A stretch of DNA of 64,000 bases from Halomonas sp. McH1-25 (GCF_022348165.1 NZ_JAKRFI010000008.1:62001-126000), one strand, 5' to 3'; counted from the stretch's first letter, positions 27,755-37,798 are shown. Program-made: numbers and translations. The notes: a model not told the origin generated them from the sequence alone.

Positions 27755-28647
27755 ACTCGCTACGCTCCCTGCTCATGGCCACCAAACGGCTGAAGCCGGT
27801 GGGCTATTGGCTGGCCTGGTGCCTGCTGGCCTTGCTGAGCGCTCGCGTGATCGCCGATGGCGCCAGCCTGGCCTGGCGTCTCTCCCACTCCTCGTCAGCG
27901 ACGCCATCGGCCTATACGCCGCCCGTGGCGGCATTGCCGGTGACAGGCAGCGCGCTTTGGCAGGACGAGCGCCCCGCTCAAGGGCCGGCGCTGCCAGTGA
28001 CTCGCCTGCCGCTGACCGTCGCCGGCGTGGCGCGCGGCATGCCATTGAGCCACTCGGTTCTCATCCTCGACATGCCGCAGGGACAGCAGGTGGTGACATT
28101 GGGCGAGCGCATCGACGATCAGGTGCGCCTCGTCGACATCACTACCGAAGGCCTGATACTCGATAACCGGGGTCGTCAGGAGCGTCTGCCATGGCCGCAA
28201 ACCCAGCCAGCCAGCCGAGATCCCGTCGTTGTCGCGACATCCCAACCTGAGGCCTCTCCGAGTCCCTCACCCCAAGCGGACAATGTCGAGGCGACACCGC
28301 GGCCGGTCGACTGGCCAGACAGGGCGTTTTCGGCCCGCTTCGGCGCGGACTACCGTCAGTCGCTGTTCAATGACCCCACGCCACTGCTGCGCTATTTCCA
28401 GGCGGCCCCGGTGCTGGAAGGCCAACAGCTAAAGGGCTATCGCTTGCGCCCCGGCACCGATGCCTCGCTGTTCGATGCCCTGCCATTACAGAGCGGCGAC
28501 GTACTCGTCGGCGTCGAGGGGCACGCCATCCGCGACAGCGACGCCCTCGCCCTGCTTCAGCAGCGCCTGAGCCAGGCCAGCTCGTTATACGTCCAGTTGC
28601 AGCGCGACGGACGTCCGATCACGTTGAAAGTGGAGTTTTCCTCATGA
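27751..28647 (+). CDS. gspC: Type II secretion inner-membrane protein GspC
   Basis: A 298-residue bitopic protein linking the inner-membrane platform to the secretin. A short cytoplasmic tail is followed by a TM helix at about residues 17-37, a Pro-rich linker, the HR domain (about 83-150; LPLTVAGVARGMPLSHSVLI), a second linker rich in Ser/Pro/Gln, and a C-terminal PDZ-like domain (about 205-295; GYRLRPGTDASLFDALPLQS) that governs substrate choice. The start overlaps the SoxB-like stop and the stop overlaps gspD, each by four bases. Confidence 0.92.
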   Translation: MNSLRSLLMATKRLKPVGYWLAWCLLALLSARVIADGASLAWRLSHSSSATPSAYTPPVAALPVTGSALWQDERPAQGPALPVTRLPLTVAGVARGMPLSHSVLILDMPQGQQVVTLGERIDDQVRLVDITTEGLILDNRGRQERLPWPQTQPASRDPVVVATSQPEASPSPSPQADNVEATPRPVDWPDRAFSARFGADYRQSLFNDPTPLLRYFQAAPVLEGQQLKGYRLRPGTDASLFDALPLQSGDVLVGVEGHAIRDSDALALLQQRLSQASSLYVQLQRDGRPITLKVEFSS

Positions 28648-30722
28648 CGATCCGGCATACGCTCGTTGCCTTCCTGCTCACGACGGTCGTTTCGTCGGCA
28701 CTCGCCCAGATGGTCGACCCGGTGGCTACCGAGAGCGGCACGACTCGCTACGCGATCGATTACAACGATGTCAGCCTGCAGGAATTCATCGACAGCGTCG
28801 GTCGCATCACCGGCAAGCACTTCATCGTCGACCCCCGGGTACGCGGCAACATCAGCCTGGAAAGTCAGCGCAGCCTGAGCGCCGAGGAACTCTACAGGGT
28901 CTTCCAAAACCAGTTGCAGATCAATGGCTACGCTACGGTCGAACTCGGCGACGGACAGGTGCGCATCGTGCCTGACCAGGTGGCACGCAGCCAGCCGTTA
29001 CCGCTGGGCAGCGAGACCGACAACGGCAATGTCATGGCCACCCAGGTCATCGAGACCCAACACCTGGATGCCGCGACCCTGGCCAGCATTCTTCAGCCAT
29101 TGGTCGATGCGCGCGTCGGCACGCTCACGCCGTACCCGGACAGCAACATGGTGGTGGTCACCGACTGGCGCGACAACCTGCAGCGCCTGACCCGCCTGGC
29201 CACGCTGCTCGACAGCAACCGCGACACTGGCGCCGAGGTGGTGTCGCTCGACTTCGCCGATGCCGAGGAACTGGCCGAGACCGTCGACAGCGCCATCCAG
29301 GGCGAAGGCGGCAACACCCGCGTTATCGCCGCGCCCCGCGCCAATGCGCTGGTGGTGTTCGGTACCCAGCGCGATCGGCAGCGCGCCCAACGCCTGATTG
29401 CCGCCCTCGACAAGCCCAGCGAGAACCAAAGCACCAATACCCGCGTCATCTATCTCAACCACGCCAGCGCCGATACCGTCGTCGAGGTGCTGCGCAACCT
29501 GCGCGACGGCGGCGGCTATGTCTCCAGCATCCAAACGACCGAGTCCGACACCCGCAACGTGATGGGCATACCGGTCGGCGACGAGGACGTTTCGCCGGGT
29601 GATACGGCCTCGGCGCTGGGCAACGGTGGCCTCACCGCCCGAACCCTGCGCGTATCCGGAAGCGACAACGTGGCCTTCGCCGTGCACCCGTCGACCAACG
29701 CGCTGGTGCTGACCGGCCCGCCCTCTCAACTCGACGCCTACGAAAGCATCATCGAGCGCCTCGACATTCGCCGCGCCCAGGTCGCCGTGGAAGCGATCAT
29801 CGCCGAGATCACCGAGTCCCGGGCCCGCGAACTCGGCGTGCAATGGCTGTTCGCCGACACCAGCGGCAGTGGCACCTTTCCCGTCGGCGGCGTCAATTAC
29901 TCCACGTCGTCGTCACCGGGCATCAACCAGCTCGCCGCCGCCGTGGCCAGCGACGACACCAGCGCGCTGGGATCGCTGCTCGGCAGCCTCAACGGCGTCA
30001 CCCTGGGTGTCGGCAGGCTCAGCGACAGTGGCATCAGCTTCGCGGCGCTGCTCAACGCCCTGCGCAGCGACTCCGACACCAATCTGCTTTCCACGCCGTC
30101 GCTGACCACCCTCGACAATGCCGAGGCCTATATCCTGGTCGGCCAGGAAGTGCCGTTCGTGACCGGCTCCACCACCGTCGACAACGCCAACCCCTACCAG
30201 ACCATCGAACGCGAGGATGTCGGCATCAGCCTGCATATTCGTCCCTCGATCAGCGCCGACAATACCATCCGCATGGAGATCACCCAGGAGGTCTCGTCGA
30301 TCGCCGACAACGTCGACGCCAGCGACGTGGTCACCAACAAGCGCGAGATCGAGACCACCGTGCTCGCCCAGGACGGCGGCATCATCGTGCTGGGCGGTCT
30401 GATCAGCAACCAGAGCAGCAATACCCGACAACAGGTGCCGCTACTCGGCGACATCCCCCTGCTCGGCAACCTGTTCCGCTATTCGGGCCGTTCCAACGAG
30501 AAGCAGAACCTGATGGTGTTCATCCGCGCCCGGGTGCTGCGCGATGCCCAGACTCTCAATGCCGCCACGGCGGAGAAGTACCGTTTCATGCGGGCCCAGC
30601 AGTTGCTCAACGATTTCGACGCCGACCAGACCCTGCCGGCGCTCGACACCCGGGGCGGTACGCTGTCGATTGACACACTCTACCCATCGGCGCGCGACCG
30701 GCTGGGAGCGCTGGCCCAATGA
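28644..30722 (+). CDS. gspD: Type II secretion outer-membrane secretin GspD
   Basis: A 692-residue secretin with a Sec signal peptide (MTIRHTLVAFLLTTVVSSAL, cleavage near ALA-Q). The N0 domain begins at about residue 35 (DYNDVSLQEFIDSVGRITGK), followed by N1-N3 and the C-terminal barrel with the secretin signature (VPLLGDIPLLGNLFRYSG). A Ser/Gly-rich N3 insertion lies around residues 285-335. The C-terminal S-domain is short, and I see no pilotin gene beside it, so targeting may use another factor. Overlaps gspC and gspE by four bases. Confidence 0.97.
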   Translation: MTIRHTLVAFLLTTVVSSALAQMVDPVATESGTTRYAIDYNDVSLQEFIDSVGRITGKHFIVDPRVRGNISLESQRSLSAEELYRVFQNQLQINGYATVELGDGQVRIVPDQVARSQPLPLGSETDNGNVMATQVIETQHLDAATLASILQPLVDARVGTLTPYPDSNMVVVTDWRDNLQRLTRLATLLDSNRDTGAEVVSLDFADAEELAETVDSAIQGEGGNTRVIAAPRANALVVFGTQRDRQRAQRLIAALDKPSENQSTNTRVIYLNHASADTVVEVLRNLRDGGGYVSSIQTTESDTRNVMGIPVGDEDVSPGDTASALGNGGLTARTLRVSGSDNVAFAVHPSTNALVLTGPPSQLDAYESIIERLDIRRAQVAVEAIIAEITESRARELGVQWLFADTSGSGTFPVGGVNYSTSSSPGINQLAAAVASDDTSALGSLLGSLNGVTLGVGRLSDSGISFAALLNALRSDSDTNLLSTPSLTTLDNAEAYILVGQEVPFVTGSTTVDNANPYQTIEREDVGISLHIRPSISADNTIRMEITQEVSSIADNVDASDVVTNKREIETTVLAQDGGIIVLGGLISNQSSNTRQQVPLLGDIPLLGNLFRYSGRSNEKQNLMVFIRARVLRDAQTLNAATAEKYRFMRAQQLLNDFDADQTLPALDTRGGTLSIDTLYPSARDRLGALAQ

Positions 30723-32242
30723 ACGCGCCGCTCGACAGTCTCAAGGCGGTCTCGCCGGCCCCCGACTTCAGGGATCATGCTGCCGAGCGCCTGTTGCCCT
30801 ATCGTCTGGCGAAGCGTGCCGGGGCCGCCATCGAATGGCGCAATGCGGGCTACCACCTCCTTTGCCGTGACGACGTCGATGTCGGCATCCTGCTGGAGAT
30901 CCAGCGCGTGCATGGCGATCCGCTGAGTTGCGAGTGGCTCGGCGACGATGTCTTCGACCACCGCCTCGGACGCCTCTACGATGCCAGCCGGGCAAGCACC
31001 GAAGCGCTCATGGAGGGGCTCGCCGAGCACGTCGACCTCGACCATCTGCTGCAGGAACTGCCACGCACCGAGGATCTGCTCGACGCCGAGAACGAGGCGC
31101 CGGTCATTCGTCTGATCAACGGCATCTTCTCCGAGGCCCTGCGCCTGGAAGCCTCGGACATCCACGTCGAACCGTTCGAGCACGAGCTGGTGGTACGCCT
31201 GCGCGTCGACGGGGCGCTGCGCGTCGCGCTGCGCCCGCCACGCGTGCTGGCGCCGATGCTGATCTCGCGCATCAAGGTCATGGCCAAGCTCGACATCGCC
31301 GAGAAGCGCCAGCCCCAGGACGGGCGCATCACCGTGCGCACCGCCGGGCGTCATGTGGACATCCGCGTCTCGACGCTGCCCGGCATTCACGGCGAACGCG
31401 TGGTCATGCGTCTGCTCGACAAGCAGGCTTCGATGCTCAACCTGGATGCCATCGGCATGCCCGAGTGCATGCTCGCGGCCTACCGGGCGACCCTGGCCCG
31501 CCCCAACGGCATCCTGCTCAACACCGGCCCCACCGGTTCGGGCAAGACCACCACACTCTACGCCAGCCTGGCCCATCTCAACGACAGCCAGCGCAACATC
31601 CTCACCGTCGAGGATCCGGTGGAATACGCCATCCCGGGCATCGGCCAGACGCCGGTCAACCCGCACGCCGGGCTGACCTTCGCCCGCGGGCTGCGCGCCA
31701 TTCTGCGCCAGGACCCCGACGTGATCATGATCGGCGAGATCCGCGACGTGGAAACCGCGGCGATTGCCGTCCAGGCCAGTCTCACCGGCCACCTGGTGCT
31801 ATCCACCCTGCACACCAACAGCGCCCTGGGCGCCGTGACCCGCCTGCGCGACATGGGCATCGAACCGTTCCTGCTGGCGACCAGCCTCAAGGGCGTGATG
31901 GCCCAACGCCTGGTTCGGCGGCTGTGTCCGGACTGCCGACGCTGGCGGGCCGTAACCGCCGCCGACACAGGACGCCTCGATGGCCTGGACACGCTAGAGC
32001 GTATCGCCGAGCCGGTCGGCTGCGAGTCCTGCGACCACACCGGGTTCCGTGGCCGCCTGGGTATCTACGAGTTCATCGCCATCGACGACACCCTGGCGGG
32101 CATGATTCACGACGGCGCCGCCGAGTCGGACATGACCCGGCATGCCTTCGCCACGCACATGACGCTGGTGCAGTGCGCCGCAAATCGTCTGCAAGCGGGA
32201 GACACCAGCGTCGACGAAGTGCTGCGGGCGATTCACCAGTGA
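30719..32242 (+). CDS. gspE: Type II secretion ATPase GspE
   Basis: A 507-residue cytoplasmic ATPase that powers pseudopilus assembly. The N1E domain contacts GspL. Walker A GPTGSGKTTTL is at about residue 270; the Asp box is ILTVEDPVEYAI, Walker B is ILRQDPDVIMIGEIRD, and the His box GHLVLSTLHTNSA is present. The tetracysteine zinc motif that marks GspE is at about 402-440 (CPDCRRW then CESCDHTGF). Starts in the four-base overlap with gspD; 67 bases then precede gspF with no terminator. Confidence 0.98.
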   Translation: MNAPLDSLKAVSPAPDFRDHAAERLLPYRLAKRAGAAIEWRNAGYHLLCRDDVDVGILLEIQRVHGDPLSCEWLGDDVFDHRLGRLYDASRASTEALMEGLAEHVDLDHLLQELPRTEDLLDAENEAPVIRLINGIFSEALRLEASDIHVEPFEHELVVRLRVDGALRVALRPPRVLAPMLISRIKVMAKLDIAEKRQPQDGRITVRTAGRHVDIRVSTLPGIHGERVVMRLLDKQASMLNLDAIGMPECMLAAYRATLARPNGILLNTGPTGSGKTTTLYASLAHLNDSQRNILTVEDPVEYAIPGIGQTPVNPHAGLTFARGLRAILRQDPDVIMIGEIRDVETAAIAVQASLTGHLVLSTLHTNSALGAVTRLRDMGIEPFLLATSLKGVMAQRLVRRLCPDCRRWRAVTAADTGRLDGLDTLERIAEPVGCESCDHTGFRGRLGIYEFIAIDDTLAGMIHDGAAESDMTRHAFATHMTLVQCAANRLQAGDTSVDEVLRAIHQ

Positions 32243-32309
32243 ACGACCGAAAACTGCAACATGCTTTTGCCACGCTGAGGCGTGACAACGAAACCAACCC
32301 GGGAAGCCC

Positions 32310-33515
32310 ATGCCGACCTATCGTTATCTTGCTCTGACAATCGATGGCGCCCGCCGGCGCGATGTCCTGCAGGCCGATAGCGAGCGTCAGGCGCGCCAGT
32401 TGCTGCGCGACCAGGGGTTGTTTCCCCGCCATCTGGTAGCGGTGCGCGACAAGGCCAGCAGCGTCTCCCGGCGTGGCCGGGTGGACAACGACACGATGGC
32501 GCTACTGACGCGTCAGTTGGCGACACTGGTCGACGCCGGCATCCCGATCGGCGATGCCCTCGATGCGCTGTCGCGGCAGGCCCAGAAGGAGCGCCCTCGC
32601 GCGATGCTGCTGGACATCGTGGCCCGCGTGCGTGAGGGCTACAGCCTGGCGGACAGCCTGGGCACGCATCCGTCGACCTTCGACACGCTCTATCGCTCGC
32701 TGGTCGCCGCCGGCGAACGGGCCGGACGCCTTGCCCAGGTGCTGGAGCGCCTGGCCGATCATCTGGAACGGGTCCAGCAGCAGCGTCAGAAGGCACGCAC
32801 CGCGCTGGTCTATCCACTGGTGCTGGTTGGCGTGTCGATTGCCGTCGTGGTGGGCTTGATGACCTACGTGGTGCCCCGCCTGGCAGAACAGTTCGAGCGC
32901 TCGGACATGGCATTGCCCTGGCTGACGCGGGCACTGATTGCCTTCTCCGAACTCCTTCAGCTTGCGGGGCCGGGGCTACTGGTCACCGGCGTACTCGGGA
33001 CCGTGATTCTGCAACGGCTATTGCGCCGGCGCGCCGTGCGCCAGCGCTGGCACGCCTGGCTGTTGCGCCTGCCGCGCCTGGGCGAGCTGATCGTGCTGTT
33101 GGACACCGCCCGTCTGACACGCACGCTGGCCATCCTCACCCGCAGCGGCATTCCCCTGCTCGATGCACTCAAGGTCAGCCGCGACACGCTCGGCAACCTG
33201 GTGATGCGCAACGCCGTCGACCTGCTGAGCGAGCGCGTTGCCGCCGGGGTCAGCCTCAATCGCGCCATGACCGAAAGCGGCCGCTTTCCGCCGACCATGC
33301 TGCACATGATCGCCAGCGGCGAATCCAGCGGCACGCTCGACCGCATGCTGGAGCGTGTGGCCGACACCCAGGAAACCACCTTCAACCGCCGCGTCGACAT
33401 GGCTCTGGCGCTGTTCGAACCGGTGATGATCCTGACCATGGGCGGTGTCGTGCTGACCATCGTCCTGGCCATTCTGCTCCCGATCATGCGCCTCAATGGC
33501 GCCATGCAATACTGA
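32310..33515 (+). CDS. gspF: Type II secretion platform protein GspF
   Basis: A 401-residue inner-membrane protein with two homologous cytoplasmic helical domains and three TM helices (about residues 165-195, 210-240 and 370-398). The first domain begins LLTRQLATLVDAGIPIGDAL and the repeat LTRTLAILTRSGIPLLDALK is typical. The prolines and charged residues of the motif around SGESSGTLDRMLERVAD are intact. GGGAAG lies before the ATG. Separated from gspG by 17 bases. Confidence 0.97.
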   Translation: MPTYRYLALTIDGARRRDVLQADSERQARQLLRDQGLFPRHLVAVRDKASSVSRRGRVDNDTMALLTRQLATLVDAGIPIGDALDALSRQAQKERPRAMLLDIVARVREGYSLADSLGTHPSTFDTLYRSLVAAGERAGRLAQVLERLADHLERVQQQRQKARTALVYPLVLVGVSIAVVVGLMTYVVPRLAEQFERSDMALPWLTRALIAFSELLQLAGPGLLVTGVLGTVILQRLLRRRAVRQRWHAWLLRLPRLGELIVLLDTARLTRTLAILTRSGIPLLDALKVSRDTLGNLVMRNAVDLLSERVAAGVSLNRAMTESGRFPPTMLHMIASGESSGTLDRMLERVADTQETTFNRRVDMALALFEPVMILTMGGVVLTIVLAILLPIMRLNGAMQY

Positions 33516-33532
33516 CCGTCGAGGACATTCCA

Positions 33533-33991
33533 ATGACACGCTCACGCCTCTCCCGCCCTTCCCCCGTTTGCCGTCGCGAATGCGGCTTCACCCTGCTGGA
33601 GATCATGGTGGTGATCTTCATCATCGGGCTATTGGTCGCCATCGTCGCGCCCAATGTGCTCAGCAATCAGGACGACGCCATGCAGCAGAAAGCGCGCGCC
33701 GACCTGTCGACCCTGGAGCAGGCCTTGGACATGTACCGCATGGATAACTATCGCTACCCCTCCACTCGCCAGGGCCTGCTGGCGCTGGTCGAGGCGCCGA
33801 GCCAGGAGCCGCTGCCCAAGAACTATCGCGAAGAGGGTTACATTCGCCGCCTGCCCAGCGACCCGTGGGGCAATGAGTACCAATACCGTAGCCCGGGCGA
33901 GAACGGCAGCGTGGACATCTACAGCCTGGGTGCCGACGGGACGCCCGGCGGCGAAGGAATCGACGCCGATATCGGCAACTGGATGCTATGA
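33533..33991 (+). CDS. gspG: Type II secretion major pseudopilin GspG
   Basis: A 152-residue pseudopilin. After a 20-residue basic leader, the prepilin peptidase site is CG^FTLLEIMVVIFIIGLLV, with Phe at +1 and Glu at +5. The C-terminal domain has the calcium-site region GYIRRLPSDPWGNEYQY and GADGTPGGEGIDADIGNW, as in other GspG. The leader is longer than in most GspG (about 6-10). No prepilin peptidase gene is in the cluster, so a PilD elsewhere must process it. Overlaps gspH by four bases. Confidence 0.97.
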   Translation: MTRSRLSRPSPVCRRECGFTLLEIMVVIFIIGLLVAIVAPNVLSNQDDAMQQKARADLSTLEQALDMYRMDNYRYPSTRQGLLALVEAPSQEPLPKNYREEGYIRRLPSDPWGNEYQYRSPGENGSVDIYSLGADGTPGGEGIDADIGNWML

Positions 33992-34488
33992 ACTGCAGTC
34001 ACGCTCGCGGCTTCACGCTGCTCGAGCTGCTGGTCGTCGTCGTGATCGTCTCGCTGGCAACGACGCTCAGCGTCGCCTGGCTGGGTGGCGACGATCACCG
34101 GCGCCTGGATGCCGCCGCCGAGCGATTGCACAGCGACCTGAACCTGGCGCGTGACATGGCCTTTCTCGATCAGCGGATCATCGGCTGGCAGGCGGATGCC
34201 CAGGGCTATCGTTTCGTCACCTGGCGCTACGTGCCGGACAGCGGTGTGTGGCGCTGGGTCCCGCTGGAAAGCCAGCGCCTGACGCCGCAGCCCTGGCCGA
34301 TGCCACTCGCGGTGGAAAGCGTCACTGCCAAGGCATCGTCGGCCGACGATACCGACATGCCCCGGTTGGTGTGGTGGCCCAATGGCGAAGTGATCGGTGG
34401 GCGCTTGGTCCTGGACCATGACGGCGCACGGCGTGCCCTGGAAGTCGATGCGCTGGGCGTCTATCGGGTCAAGGCGACAGATCTATGA
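33988..34488 (+). CDS. gspH: Type II secretion minor pseudopilin GspH
   Basis: A 166-residue minor pseudopilin. Prepilin motif G^FTLLELLVVVVIVSLA after a short leader (MNCSHARG), with Glu+5. The globular part is rich in beta strands and has the Trp-rich sequence seen in GspH (WRYVPDSGVWRWV). Probable part of the pseudopilus tip scaffold with I, J and K. It overlaps both gspG and gspI by four bases. Confidence 0.9.
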   Translation: MNCSHARGFTLLELLVVVVIVSLATTLSVAWLGGDDHRRLDAAAERLHSDLNLARDMAFLDQRIIGWQADAQGYRFVTWRYVPDSGVWRWVPLESQRLTPQPWPMPLAVESVTAKASSADDTDMPRLVWWPNGEVIGGRLVLDHDGARRALEVDALGVYRVKATDL

Positions 34489-34865
34489 CACGCGTCACCG
34501 GCAGGCGCTCAGGTAGCGGCTTCACCCTGCTCGAAGTCATGGTCGCCCTGTTCATCCTGGCCATCGTTGCCGTGACGGTCAGCCAAGGCGTTCATCAGCG
34601 CACCCGAGCCAGCCTCGTCGAGACGCAGCGCGTACCGTTGATCCTATGTGCCCGCGCGTTGGGCAATGAGTTCACGCTGACCCGCTACTGGCCAAGCACC
34701 GGCCGCCACGAGGGCCAGTTCGACCAGGCCGGCCAGACCTGCTTCTGGCGTCTGGACGTCGGTTCCACACCAGTGCGCAACATGCGGCGTGGCACGCTGA
34801 GTCTGTTCGACGAGGCCGCCCGCGAACACGCGGACCTGAGTTTCACCCTGTTCTTTTCACCATGA
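34485..34865 (+). CDS. gspI: Type II secretion minor pseudopilin GspI
   Basis: A 126-residue minor pseudopilin with the motif SG^FTLLEVMVALFILAIVAV. The region CARALGNEFTLTRYWPSTG is a typical GspI segment. GspI nucleates the pseudopilus tip by binding GspJ and GspK. It overlaps gspH by four bases and is followed by gspJ after 16 bases. Confidence 0.92.
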   Translation: MTRVTGRRSGSGFTLLEVMVALFILAIVAVTVSQGVHQRTRASLVETQRVPLILCARALGNEFTLTRYWPSTGRHEGQFDQAGQTCFWRLDVGSTPVRNMRRGTLSLFDEAAREHADLSFTLFFSP

Positions 34866-34881
34866 CTCGGCTCTTTTCGAC

Positions 34882-35481
34882 ATGACGCGCCACCCTCGGC
34901 AACGCGGCTTCACCCTGCTCGAAGTCATTGTCGCCATCGCCCTGACCGCATTGATCGGCGTCACCGTGGCTGCATTGGTCAACGGCGTGGTGACGACTCG
35001 TGAGCGCTTCAACGAGCCACCGGCGCTACGCCAGGATGCGCGTCTCGCTCGATTTCTCGAGCAACGCCTGGAGGCGCTGGTCGTGCGCCCCGTGCATGTC
35101 CAAGGGCAGCGTTTGCTCAACGCACCGCTCGACTACTTGCCCGCTACCCAGACAATGGAATGGGTGGCCCAGGGCGACTGGCCATTGCCGATGGGCGATC
35201 ACCACACCCGGCTGCGCCGCCAGCGGCTGGTATGGGATAGCGACGAGCATCGCCTGTGGCTCGGATCGACAGGCCTGCTCGATGACGCCGCCACGCCGCA
35301 GTGGCAGACCTCGGCCCAGCTCGACGGCGTCGAGCGGGTGCAGTTCGAATTCTATGACGGTGCCCGCTGGCGGGAGGCGCCTTCCGACGATGCTCTACCG
35401 ACGGGCATTCGCCTGCAGTGGTGGCGAAACGGCGCGCGCTTCCAGATGAGTGCCTTGCTGCCGTACTGGGAGGCCTCGTGA
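34882..35481 (+). CDS. gspJ: Type II secretion minor pseudopilin GspJ
   Basis: A 199-residue minor pseudopilin of the tip complex. Motif RG^FTLLEVIVAIALTALIGV. The globular domain includes EWVAQGDWPLPMGDHHTRLR and FEFYDGARWREAP, characteristic of GspJ. The gene ends in TGATG, so the gspK ATG overlaps its stop by one base. Confidence 0.93.
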   Translation: MTRHPRQRGFTLLEVIVAIALTALIGVTVAALVNGVVTTRERFNEPPALRQDARLARFLEQRLEALVVRPVHVQGQRLLNAPLDYLPATQTMEWVAQGDWPLPMGDHHTRLRRQRLVWDSDEHRLWLGSTGLLDDAATPQWQTSAQLDGVERVQFEFYDGARWREAPSDDALPTGIRLQWWRNGARFQMSALLPYWEAS

Positions 35482-36503
35482 TGCTGCGACAGCGTGGCGT
35501 TGCCCTGCTCATGGTACTGCTGTGCCTGGCACTGGTCGGCATGGTTCTGGCCTCGCTGGCCGAGGACGGCCGCAACGACATCCATCGCCTGGGCTTGCTG
35601 CAGGCCGAGACCCAGGCTCGCTTCCACATCCAGGGCGCCGAGATCATCGCCCGACGTGCGCTCACCGATGCCGCCGTGCGCCAGGCCAGCCTGTGGTGGC
35701 AGAGCCTGGCCGGCAAGCCGCTGGAGTACCCCACCGATGAGGGCCGTATCCGCCTGGTGGTGCGCGACCTGCGCACCTGCTTCAATCTCAACGCGCTGGC
35801 GGGTAGCGACGCAGCGCTGGCCGGCGAACAACTGTCCCGGCTACTGGCCGACCGCCAGCCCTCGACCCTGGGCGGACTGACCCCGAGCGCCTTCGTGGCT
35901 CGCCTCGCGGACTGGATCGATGCCGACACCCAGCCGCGCGAGAACAGTCTGGATGGTGTCGATTACGCGCGTGGCTCGCCCCCACGGGTCAGTGGCGACA
36001 CGCCATTGGTGGATCTCAGCGAAATCAACTGGCTGGAACCGCTCGACACTGCCCGCTTCCAGAATTTCCAGGACCTGTGCGTGCTGCCCGACACCGGTGC
36101 CTGGCGTCTCAATCTCAACAGCGTGCAATTGACGCAACTCCCCCTGCTCGAGGCGTTGTTCGAAGGACAGGTGGCGCGTGGTGACCTGATTCGCCTGATC
36201 AATGCCCGCCCCGCTATCGGCTATTCGGGGATCGATGCCGTACGTGCACAACTGGGCGGCGATAACGAATGGCTCGAACGCTATGGCGACCGCCTCACCT
36301 TGACACCCGATTACGTCGAACTGGCCATCACCGTCGAGGTGGGCGGCTATCGCTTTCATGCCAAGCGCCTGCTCAAGGCCGAAGGCGTCAGTAGCTGGTC
36401 GCCGTACGCTCCCGCCTCGCGGGTACGCATTGTTTCCCGCAGCGACGACCTCAGCGCCTGGATGATGTCGCCCGCCTCCTTACCCCAAGGGTCTGCCCCA
36501 TGA
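35481..36503 (+). CDS. gspK: Type II secretion minor pseudopilin GspK
   Basis: A 340-residue minor pseudopilin with a large alpha-helical domain that caps the pseudopilus. The start at 35481 overlaps the gspJ stop. The prepilin-like motif is RG^VALLMVLLCLALVGMV and lacks Glu at +5, which is normal for GspK and fits its place at the very tip. The T2SSK pattern NLNSVQLTQLPLLEALFEG and DWIDADTQPRENSLDGVDYA is visible. It overlaps gspL by four bases. Confidence 0.95.
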   Translation: MLRQRGVALLMVLLCLALVGMVLASLAEDGRNDIHRLGLLQAETQARFHIQGAEIIARRALTDAAVRQASLWWQSLAGKPLEYPTDEGRIRLVVRDLRTCFNLNALAGSDAALAGEQLSRLLADRQPSTLGGLTPSAFVARLADWIDADTQPRENSLDGVDYARGSPPRVSGDTPLVDLSEINWLEPLDTARFQNFQDLCVLPDTGAWRLNLNSVQLTQLPLLEALFEGQVARGDLIRLINARPAIGYSGIDAVRAQLGGDNEWLERYGDRLTLTPDYVELAITVEVGGYRFHAKRLLKAEGVSSWSPYAPASRVRIVSRSDDLSAWMMSPASLPQGSAP

Positions 36504-37798
36504 ATGCCTTGCTACGTTCTCTGTCTATCGACCGGCATCGCTTGTCTGCCCGTCGGTGCGGCGTCACCGGGTCGTCGCGCCCCAGGCTACTGTTGCTCTG
36601 CGAATCGCCCGAGCCTCCGTCGGCGGAAACCGATCATGTCGCTATCCACTGGATCGCGACAGGCCTGCCTGGCCACGCCGGAAGCGGGCGGATCGCCGCC
36701 AGCGATGACACAACGCCTGCTCATCTGGCGAAGCTCAGCCAGCAATACGATAGCGTGCTGTTGCTGAGCCCCACCGCGACCAGTCATTTCCATCTGGCCG
36801 CGCCCAAGGGGCTGCGCCAGCGTGAATGGCCGCTGCTCATCGAGGACCAACTTTGCAGCGACGACACGCCGGAGCTGGCGGCACTCAAGCAGGGCCGCGA
36901 CCATCTCGAATTGTTGGTGACCGGACGCGAGCGTCTCCTGGGCTGGCAGCGCTGGCTATCGACACGCGGCATCCGTACGACACACTGGGCCTCGGTCTTT
37001 ATGGCCCTGCCGGCACCGGCATCGGCCGGGCATGCCAATATCGTGAATCATGGCCATCATCTGCTGATCAAGACACTGGCGGAACCGCCGTCCCCCCATG
37101 CGCCAGCGACAGAGCACTGGCTGGCCTGGCCGCGCGACTGGCAGGCTCATTTGCCTGTGACGCTACGCGAGAAGACCTGGCATTGGCCATGGCAGGACAA
37201 CGACGACACAGCCAGCCCCGATTCGTCCATGCGTTTGCAGCACTATGCGCGGCACCTGCCGAAAACGCTGCCGACCATGCCCGGCAACAAGTCGACCGCG
37301 TTTTCTCTACGTCATGCGGCCCTGCCCCTGGGCCGGCCCGCCCGCCGCTTGGCCGCGGCCATTGCCGCTCTGGCGCTGCTGAACATGGGGACCATCGGCT
37401 GGCAGGGCTATCTCGACCAACGCGCCCTGGCCGCCGATACGCAGGCTCGCCTCGAGAGCTTGTTTCCGGTCGATACTGGGGCTCCTTCCCTACGCTGGAT
37501 GCAGGATCGCCACGTCGCTCTGCGCTCCCTCCAGCAACGCAACCAATGGCTGACAGAAGCGCTCGAGCGCATCGACCGACAGACCCGTTCCCTCCCGTTG
37601 AAGCTGGCCTATCTCAGCGTCACCGGCACGCAGTTGATCCTGCATTGGCAGGTCGTCGATGACGTTACCAGCGACGGTCCCGAACTCGCCGCACACCTTG
37701 CCAACCTGGGCGAGACCGAATGGCACGCCGAGACGCAGCGCCTGTCGCTGCACGTGGCACTGACCGAAGAGACGCCGCCCGAGGAGGCCCACTCATGA
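36500..37798 (+). CDS. gspL: Type II secretion platform protein GspL
   Basis: A 432-residue bitopic membrane protein that recruits GspE to the platform. The N-terminal cytoplasmic actin-like domain spans about residues 1-280, one TM helix lies at about 288-306 (AAAIAALALLNMGTIGWQGY), and a ferredoxin-like periplasmic domain pairs with GspM. Sequence conservation is low in this family; the call is secured by the topology and by its position between gspK and gspM. Both overlaps are four bases. Confidence 0.9.
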   Translation: MNALLRSLSIDRHRLSARRCGVTGSSRPRLLLLCESPEPPSAETDHVAIHWIATGLPGHAGSGRIAASDDTTPAHLAKLSQQYDSVLLLSPTATSHFHLAAPKGLRQREWPLLIEDQLCSDDTPELAALKQGRDHLELLVTGRERLLGWQRWLSTRGIRTTHWASVFMALPAPASAGHANIVNHGHHLLIKTLAEPPSPHAPATEHWLAWPRDWQAHLPVTLREKTWHWPWQDNDDTASPDSSMRLQHYARHLPKTLPTMPGNKSTAFSLRHAALPLGRPARRLAAAIAALALLNMGTIGWQGYLDQRALAADTQARLESLFPVDTGAPSLRWMQDRHVALRSLQQRNQWLTEALERIDRQTRSLPLKLAYLSVTGTQLILHWQVVDDVTSDGPELAAHLANLGETEWHAETQRLSLHVALTEETPPEEAHS